Part shown: in pieces, positions 14,676 to 19,336 of the stretch
Layout: every line of letters begins with the position of its first letter
Numbering within the stretch: position 1 is the stretch's first letter
Assembly (NCBI GenBank): GCA_963636105.1
Contig: CAVHIG010000039.1
Coordinates: 1 to 19,336 of the forward strand
Source of the DNA: CAVHIG01 sp963636105
GTDB lineage: Bacteria; Bacillota; Clostridia; Peptostreptococcales; Anaerovoracaceae
DNA length: 19,336 nucleotides
Direction: 5' to 3'
Notes under the pieces: generated by a model
Databases searched by the model: none
What the model was told of the DNA's origin: nothing
Seen by the model: only the letters and a program-made list of their open reading frames with translations
Position numbers and translations under genes: made by a program

Positions 14676-15380
14676 ATGGAACCAAAATATAAAAGAGTGC
14701 TGCTTAAGATAAGCGGCGAGGCACTGGCGGGAGCACAAAAATTCGGCATAAATGACGCTATTGTCGGAGATGTAGCTGCTCAGGTAAAGGAAGTCTATGA
14801 CCTTGGGGTGGAGATAGCTATCGTAGTCGGTGGTGGAAATTTCTGGCGCGGCAGGACAAGCAATTCCATGGACAGAGCTACAGCAGACTACATGGGCATG
14901 CTCGCTACAGTTATAAATTCACTCGCGCTTCAGGATGCGCTCGAAAATCTGGGTGTACCTACGAGGGTGCAGACATCCATCGAGATGAGAGAAATCGCCG
15001 AGCCTTACATCAGACGCCGCGCAGTTTCCGAGCTCGCAAAGGGAAATATCGTAATCTTTGGCGCAGGCACGGGAAACCCATTCTTCTCCACAGACACTAC
15101 CGCAGCGCTCAGAGCGGCCGAAATTGACGCAGACGTAATACTGCTCGCAAAGAATATCGACGCGGTATATTCGGATGATCCGGCTAAGAATCCGGACGCT
15201 GTAAAGTACGAAAATCTCACTCACAGCGAGGTACTCGAAAAGGATCTCAAGGTTATGGACGCCACGGCAGCAGCGCTTTGCAGAGACAACAAGATTGCGA
15301 TACATGTATTTGCGCTTTCCGAAAAGGGTAATGTTTTGAAGGCTGTATACGGCGAAAAGATAGGCACACTTATAGTTTAG
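14676..15380 (+). CDS. pyrH: Uridylate kinase (UMP kinase)
   Basis: Phosphorylates UMP to UDP in pyrimidine nucleotide synthesis; a hexameric amino-acid-kinase-fold enzyme of the cytosol. The 234 residues have the family marks KRVLLKISGEALAG (phosphate loop), IVVGGGNFWRGR, ADYMGMLATVINSLALQD and GTGNPFFSTDTTAALRA. CAGGGAGAT lies about 6 nt before the ATG. It begins the pyrH-frr-uppS-cdsA operon. The usual preceding genes rpsB and tsf are absent; a toxin-antitoxin pair and a structured leader stand there instead. Confidence 0.96.
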   Translation: MEPKYKRVLLKISGEALAGAQKFGINDAIVGDVAAQVKEVYDLGVEIAIVVGGGNFWRGRTSNSMDRATADYMGMLATVINSLALQDALENLGVPTRVQTSIEMREIAEPYIRRRAVSELAKGNIVIFGAGTGNPFFSTDTTAALRAAEIDADVILLAKNIDAVYSDDPAKNPDAVKYENLTHSEVLEKDLKVMDATAAALCRDNKIAIHVFALSEKGNVLKAVYGEKIGTLIV

Positions 15381-15400
15381 AAAAGGCAGGAGGAAGCAAT

Positions 15401-15955
15401 ATGAGCAGAGCACAGGAAGTTTTAGAAAGCAAAATTTCAAAGAGCATATCGGTACTTAAAGAAGATTTGAATACGGTGAGAGCCGGCAGAGCAAATCCGT
15501 CGCTTTTGGACAAGGTTATGGTAGATTATTACGGTACTGCCACACCACTCAAGAATCTGGCAAATATTTCCGTGCCGGATCCAAGGACACTCCTCATCGC
15601 GCCATTTGACCCGAAGTCGATTCCAAATATCGAAAAGGGTATAAATATCGCAAATATCGGCATAAATCCCGCAAACGACGGCAAGGTTATAAGACTTGTG
15701 ATTCCGCAGGTGACTGAGGAGAGAAGAAAAGAGCTCGCAAAGAGCATAAAGAAAATGGGCGAGGAGACGAAGGTCGCAGTCAGAAATCTCAGAAGAGAGG
15801 CAAATGACGAGCTCAAGAAGGAAGAAAAGGCCGGCGAGCTTACTGAGGATGAGCTCAAGAAGGCACTCGACGATGTACAGAAGAAGATCGACAAGGCTAT
15901 CAAGGACATCGACGATGTAATCGCAAATAAAGAAAAGGAATTGATGGCAGTTTAA
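15401..15955 (+). CDS. frr: Ribosome recycling factor
   Basis: With EF-G, splits the 70S ribosome after termination. The 184 residues equal the family length. Marks are the N-terminal LEDLNTVRAGRANP-type segment (here LKEDLNTVRAGRANPSLLD), ISVPDPRTLLIAPFDP, IRLVIPQVTEERRKEL and the basic/acidic helix AVRNLRREANDELKK. AGGAGG precedes the ATG. It lies 20 nt behind pyrH. A hairpin with a T-rich tail (15978-16002) follows. Confidence 0.97.
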   Translation: MSRAQEVLESKISKSISVLKEDLNTVRAGRANPSLLDKVMVDYYGTATPLKNLANISVPDPRTLLIAPFDPKSIPNIEKGINIANIGINPANDGKVIRLVIPQVTEERRKELAKSIKKMGEETKVAVRNLRREANDELKKEEKAGELTEDELKKALDDVQKKIDKAIKDIDDVIANKEKELMAV

Positions 15956-15977
15956 TAGGAAAATATTGTAAGATTTG

Positions 15978-16002
15978 GGGCGGAGGAAATTCCGCCCATT
16001 TT
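15978..16002 (+). terminator. Hairpin terminator or attenuator between frr and uppS
   Basis: GGGCGGA (15978-15984), 6-nt loop, TCCGCCC (15991-15997), then ATTTTTG. The stem is short but GC-rich. It lies inside an apparent operon, 11 nt before the uppS ribosome binding site, so it probably lowers rather than stops read-through. Confidence 0.6.
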
Positions 16003-16026
16003 TGTGAATAGGAGAGATTGAATATA

Positions 16027-16740
16027 ATGCTTGATATGGACAGAATTCCCTGCCATGTGGCGATAATCATGGATGGAAACGGCCGCTGGGCAGAGAAAAG
16101 AGGGCTACCGAGAGTCGCAGGACACAATGCCGGTATGCAGGCCATGAAGGAGATTGTGAAGCGTTCTTCGATGCTTGGCGTGAAGCATCTTACGGTATAT
16201 GCTTTTTCTACCGAAAATTGGAAGCGTTCTGCCGAGGAGGTAGGCGGCATTTTTAAGCTGCTCATAGTCTATGTGGCCAGGGAACTTGCGGAGATAAAGG
16301 AAAATAATGTAAAAATCAATATACTCGGCGACTATTCCATGCTTCCTTCGGAAGCGGTATCCGCGGTGGACAAGGCCGTGCGTGAGACTGCGGGCAATAC
16401 AGGAATGCAATTTAATATCGCTCTCAATTACGGGAGCCGCGCCGAAATCACGCGCGCCGTGCAAGCTGTGTGCGCGCAGGTGGCAAGCGGGAGCCTGAAG
16501 CCAGAAGAAGTGAGCGAAAATGACATAGAGGCGCAGCTGTATACGGCAGGCATTCCAGACCCTGATGTAGTCATCAGAACAAGCGGCGAAATCAGGCTTT
16601 CAAACTTTTTGCTTTGGCAGCTTGCCTACAGCGAGTTTGTATTTACGGATGTATACTGGCCTGACTTTACGCCTGAGGAATACGAAAAATGCCTTGAGGA
16701 ATACCAAAGCAGAGACAGGCGCTTTGGCGGACGCAAATAA
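16027..16740 (+). CDS. uppS: Isoprenyl transferase (undecaprenyl diphosphate synthase)
   Basis: Condenses isopentenyl units in cis onto farnesyl diphosphate to give the C55 carrier lipid for cell wall synthesis. The 237 residues have IIMDGNGRWAEKRG (D16 is the catalytic aspartate, N18 its neighbour), LTVYAFSTENWKRS, and DPDVVIRTSGEIRLSNFLLWQLAYSEF followed by FTDVYWPDF. I chose ATG 16027, 10 nt behind GGAGAG (16011-16016); the longer TTG start at 16018 is one base from that site and so unlikely. The gene lies 14 nt before cdsA. Confidence 0.95.
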   Translation: MLDMDRIPCHVAIIMDGNGRWAEKRGLPRVAGHNAGMQAMKEIVKRSSMLGVKHLTVYAFSTENWKRSAEEVGGIFKLLIVYVARELAEIKENNVKINILGDYSMLPSEAVSAVDKAVRETAGNTGMQFNIALNYGSRAEITRAVQAVCAQVASGSLKPEEVSENDIEAQLYTAGIPDPDVVIRTSGEIRLSNFLLWQLAYSEFVFTDVYWPDFTPEEYEKCLEEYQSRDRRFGGRK

Positions 16741-16754
16741 GAGGGGAGATTGGG

Positions 16755-17576
16755 ATGAAAACCAGAATAATATCGGCATGCATAATGCTGCCGCTTCTTT
16801 TGATAGTATATTTCGGCGGCAAGGTGCTATTGCTTGGCTGCTTTATAATAGGACTTATGGGTGTACGCGAGTTTTACAGAGGTTTTGAGGCGATGGGTGT
16901 AAAGCCTTGCTACCCTATAGCCTACGCCGCGATTCTCGGCCTATATGCCATAAATATATTCATGGTGGACGACAAGGTGGGCATAGCCGACGCAAACGCA
17001 GCAAATATATTGCATTTCTACATGCTGTGGTTCTTCCTTGTGATAGTGGCCTCGATGCTCTACCTCTTTAAAATCGAAGAGAGAAAGCTTGAGGACGCGA
17101 TGGCTACGATTACAGGCATTTTCTACATAGTATTTTTCTCCTACCATGTGGCTCTTGTAGATCAGACCAGAGAATACAGCCTGCTCGTATGGCTCATCTT
17201 CCTCTCGGCCTACGGTACGGATATAATGGCATATTTTACCGGATATTTCCTCGGAAAGCATAAGCTTTGTCCAAAGATCAGTCCGAAAAAGACGATAGAG
17301 GGCGCTGTAGGCGGTGTGCTCGGCAGCATAGTACTTTGCGGCATCTTCGGATACATTTTTGAGCCGACGCTTTTTGTACATTGCATGATCATAGCCTGCC
17401 TTGGCGGTGTGATTTCGCAATTTGGCGACCTGACGGCCTCCATTTTCAAGCGCAAGATGGGCATAAAGGACTATGGAAATCTCATCCCGGGTCACGGAGG
17501 CATAATGGATAGATTCGACAGCGTGCTCTTTACCGCGCCGCTCGTATACTACTACATCGTGCTTGTATTGATGTAG
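16755..17576 (+). CDS. cdsA: Phosphatidate cytidylyltransferase (CDP-diglyceride synthase)
   Basis: An integral membrane enzyme that makes CDP-diacylglycerol from phosphatidate and CTP, the branch point of phospholipid synthesis. The family signature is complete in SIFKRKMGIKDYGNLIPGHGG followed by IMDRFD near the C-terminus. At least seven hydrophobic helices are visible over 273 residues. GAGGGGAG lies 6 nt before the ATG. In most Firmicutes dxr, rseP and ispG follow; here an aminopeptidase gene does. The 114-nt gap behind it has a weak AGCC/GGCT stem and an AT-rich tract with TATAAT at 17665-17670. Confidence 0.95.
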   Translation: MKTRIISACIMLPLLLIVYFGGKVLLLGCFIIGLMGVREFYRGFEAMGVKPCYPIAYAAILGLYAINIFMVDDKVGIADANAANILHFYMLWFFLVIVASMLYLFKIEERKLEDAMATITGIFYIVFFSYHVALVDQTREYSLLVWLIFLSAYGTDIMAYFTGYFLGKHKLCPKISPKKTIEGAVGGVLGSIVLCGIFGYIFEPTLFVHCMIIACLGGVISQFGDLTASIFKRKMGIKDYGNLIPGHGGIMDRFDSVLFTAPLVYYYIVLVLM

Positions 17577-17690
17577 ATAAAAAGCCAAGCTTGTGATAGG
17601 CTATTGAAAAAGATGGCGATTTGAAGTAAAGTATTCAATGTAAGAAATTTTAATATAGCAAATATATAATTCAAGAAAGTGAGCAGAGAT

Positions 17691-19085
17691 ATGGGAGAAA
17701 AGAAAAAAACGCAAGAAATGGAAAATTATATAAAAGGATATATGAGCTTTCTCGATGCCGGAAAGACTGAGAGAGAAGCAGCGGCGCAGGCTATTTCCGC
17801 TGCGGAAACTGCCGGGTTTTGCGACCTTGAGGAGGCTTTCAAAGAGGGCAGGGAGCTCAAGGCGGGCGATAAAGTCTACATTTTGAGCCATGGCAAGGCT
17901 GTAGGCTTATTTGTAATCGGTAAAAAACCTCTGCAGGAGGGTATGCGTATACTTTGCAGCCACATAGACTCACCGCGACTGGACATAAAAGCAAGACCTT
18001 TATATGGCGCGGACGGCCTGGCACTTTTCAAGACACACTATTACGGCGGACTCAAGAAATATCAGTGGGTAGCTCAGCCACTTTCACTTCATGGCGTGGT
18101 CATCACAAAGAAGGGCGAGAGGGTCCGCATAAGCATCGGAGAAAATCCGGACGAACCTGTTCTCTATATTTCGGATCTTCCTGCGCATCTTTCAAATGAG
18201 CAGGACAAAAAAACTATGGAAAACGGCGTAGAAGGCGAATTCCTGAATGCGATAGTCGGCTGTGGCTTGGGCTCCGCGAAGGACAAGGCAGATGATAAGA
18301 CAGACGGCAATGCTGAGATGAAGAAAAAGATTCTCAAAATTTTGAAGGATTGCTACAAAATAGAAGAGAAGGAGCTTGCAACGGCTGAGCTTGAGCTTGT
18401 CCCTGCGGGAAAAGCGCGCCATGCCGGTTTTGACAGCAGCATGATAGCATCTTATGGACATGACGATCGCATCTGTGCTTACGGCGCTTTGAAGGCTATT
18501 TTGGAGGCAGATTCTCCGGAATATACATCGGCAGTGATACTTGCGGACAAGGAAGAAGTCGGTAGTCAGGGAAATACCGGCATGAATTCTCATCTCATGG
18601 AAAATATAGTAGCAAAGCTTGTATGGCTTTGCGGCGGTCGGAAATTCATGGATATGAATCTTGCGCTCGAGAGATCCATCATGCTTTCTGCCGATGTCAC
18701 TTTGGCTTATGACCCTACATATCCTGAGGTATTTGAAAAAGCCAATACAGCAAAGCTCGGAGAAGGTCCTGCAGTTATAAAATACTCCGGACACGGCGGC
18801 AAGAGCGGAGCAAGCGATGCAAGCGCGGAGCTTCTGGCCTTTGTCTGCGGAATACTGGATGAGGCAGATGTGCCTTGGCAGACAGGAGAGCTTGGCAAGA
18901 TAGATGCCGGCGGAGGCGGTACGATTTCGCAGTTTGCGGCGAGATATGGTATGGAGGTTCTTGACCTCGGAGTTGCGCTGCTCAGTATGCATGCTCAATA
19001 TGAGCTGGCTTCAAAGTCTGATGCTTATGAATTCTATCGCGCGATGAAGGCCTTCCTTGCGGCTGACAAGAGCTTCGAATATTGA
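17691..19085 (+). CDS. M18 family aminopeptidase
   Basis: A cytosolic zinc metallo-aminopeptidase of 464 residues that removes N-terminal residues, usually acidic or neutral, from peptides. Likely ligands are H91 in CSHIDSPRLD, D286/E288/E289 in DKEEVGSQGNTGM, D335 in SADVTLAYDPTYPEVFE and H434 in LLSMHAQYELAS. KYSGHGGKSGASDAS and IDAGGGGTISQ are also typical of M18. I chose ATG 17691; the frame also has GTG at 17679. The ribosome binding site is weak (AAGTGAG), and a TATAAT 20 nt upstream hints at its own promoter. It is closed by the terminator at 19101-19136. Confidence 0.93.
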   Translation: MGEKKKTQEMENYIKGYMSFLDAGKTEREAAAQAISAAETAGFCDLEEAFKEGRELKAGDKVYILSHGKAVGLFVIGKKPLQEGMRILCSHIDSPRLDIKARPLYGADGLALFKTHYYGGLKKYQWVAQPLSLHGVVITKKGERVRISIGENPDEPVLYISDLPAHLSNEQDKKTMENGVEGEFLNAIVGCGLGSAKDKADDKTDGNAEMKKKILKILKDCYKIEEKELATAELELVPAGKARHAGFDSSMIASYGHDDRICAYGALKAILEADSPEYTSAVILADKEEVGSQGNTGMNSHLMENIVAKLVWLCGGRKFMDMNLALERSIMLSADVTLAYDPTYPEVFEKANTAKLGEGPAVIKYSGHGGKSGASDASAELLAFVCGILDEADVPWQTGELGKIDAGGGGTISQFAARYGMEVLDLGVALLSMHAQYELASKSDAYEFYRAMKAFLAADKSFEY

Positions 19086-19100
19086 GAATGCAAGCCAGTC

Positions 19101-19136
19101 AAAAAGAGCGAGATTTCGATAATCCCGCTCTTTTTT
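19101..19136. terminator. Terminator of the aminopeptidase gene
   Basis: AAAAAGAGCG and GATT (19101-19115) pair with AATC and CGCTCTTTTT (19121-19136) across one mismatch and a 5-nt loop, followed by T residues. A-tract and T-tract on both sides make it usable in both directions. Confidence 0.9.
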
Positions 19137-19149
19137 GCTGCCCAAAGAC

Positions 19150-19178
19150 TTGAAGGGAGGCATTAAAAATGGTAAAAT
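19150..19178 (+). promoter_or_regulatory. Promoter directly before hairpin element copy C
   Basis: TTGAAG (19150-19155), 17-nt spacer and TAAAAT (19173-19178) with extended -10 TG (TGGTAAAAT). The predicted start at about 19185 is 2 nt before the element. Confidence 0.55.
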
Positions 19179-19249
19179 TATATGTTGGCTCGGCCTACAC
19201 CTACCCTCGGGACCAAATCGACTTGCACATGGTCCCGAGGGCAGCTTAG
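19169..19249 (+). other. Possible 26-codon ORF running into element copy C
   Basis: ATG 19169 lies 8 nt behind AAGGGAGG (19153-19160) and opens 26 codons starting MVKLYVGSAYTYPRDQ; the TAG is in the outer right arm of the hairpin. It competes with the promoter reading of the same bases, since this ATG is part of TGGTAAAAT. Both cannot act on one transcript that starts at 19185. No homology is recognised. Confidence 0.25.
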
Positions 19250-19259
19250 GCCTCGCTGC
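19187..19259 (+). repeat. Dispersed hairpin element, copy C (most complete)
   Basis: Outer arms GGCCTA (19192-19197) and TAGGCC (19247-19252); perfect 12-bp inner stem CCCTCGGGACCA (19204-19215) with TGGTCCCGAGGG (19230-19241); 14-nt loop AATCGACTTGCACA. The tail CTCGCTGCATG...GAAAAC resembles the array unit at 12794. The last 77 nt of the window hold no gene that I can support. Confidence 0.88.
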
Positions 19260-19336
19260 ATGTTTGAAAACTATATTTTTACAAACTCACATGACCTTGA
19301 AGCTTTGGGGCAACACCTGTCTTTGGCCTGGTGTTC

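Noticed and set aside
17621..17670. Promoter TTGAAG with TATAAT before the aminopeptidase gene.
   Set aside because: The spacing between TTGAAG (17621) and TATAAT (17665) is far too long, and no -35 lies at 16-18 nt. Only the -10 is noted.
19312..19335. Inverted repeat AACACC/GGTGTT at the right window edge.
   Set aside because: Six pairs with a 12-nt loop cut by the window end; not enough to call a terminator or element.

Overview
The window looks like chromosome of a low-to-mid GC anaerobic Firmicute of class Clostridia. The support is a PilM/PilN/PilO type IV pilus cluster, a UPF0210/ACT gene pair, a DUF6873-type protein, a CX3CX2C elongator-like radical SAM protein, strong AGGAGG-type ribosome binding sites and the pyrH-frr-uppS-cdsA order. 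The Lachnospiraceae or a neighbouring family is a guess; there is no rRNA or other species marker.

Layout. (1) 1-371: C-terminal remnant of an Rpn/PD-(D/E)XK transposase-type gene on the minus strand. (2) 358-4187: a plus-strand pilus operon, prepilin peptidase - pilM - pilN - pilO, with promoters before the first and second genes. The peptidase and PilN carry unusual internal repeats. (3) 4236-7926: a minus-strand block with DUF6873 protein, radical SAM protein, ACT regulator and PFL protein, closed by a hairpin terminator shared with the pilus operon. (4) 7998-12769: a flavin reductase, a membrane diguanylate cyclase and a 967-residue soluble hybrid histidine kinase. A separate HPt protein lies convergently behind the kinase (13077-13439), so all phosphorelay parts except the final regulator are present. 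(5) 13612-14407: a MntA-HepT (MNT/HEPN) toxin-antitoxin pair, preceded by a 15-codon leader ORF whose start lies in a hairpin. (6) 14493-17576: pyrH-frr-uppS-cdsA, headed by a structured leader of about 170 nt. (7) 17691-19085: an M18 aminopeptidase.

The most unusual non-coding signal is a dispersed 73-bp hairpin element at three places: 6000-6063, 12748-12820 and 19187-19259. The inner stem is preserved by compensatory changes (three consecutive base pairs differ between two copies, yet both still pair) around a conserved 14-nt loop. One copy supplies the last codons of the histidine kinase and is followed by five 48-bp tandem copies of its right arm. One lies over the stop codon of the radical SAM gene. 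One sits directly behind a good promoter and may begin a small RNA or a 26-codon ORF.

The signalling genes (diguanylate cyclase, hybrid kinase, HPt) and the pilus genes could belong to one surface-behaviour programme, but that is inference from proximity. The pyrH, frr, uppS and cdsA genes serve UMP phosphorylation, ribosome recycling, undecaprenyl carrier synthesis and CDP-diacylglycerol synthesis.
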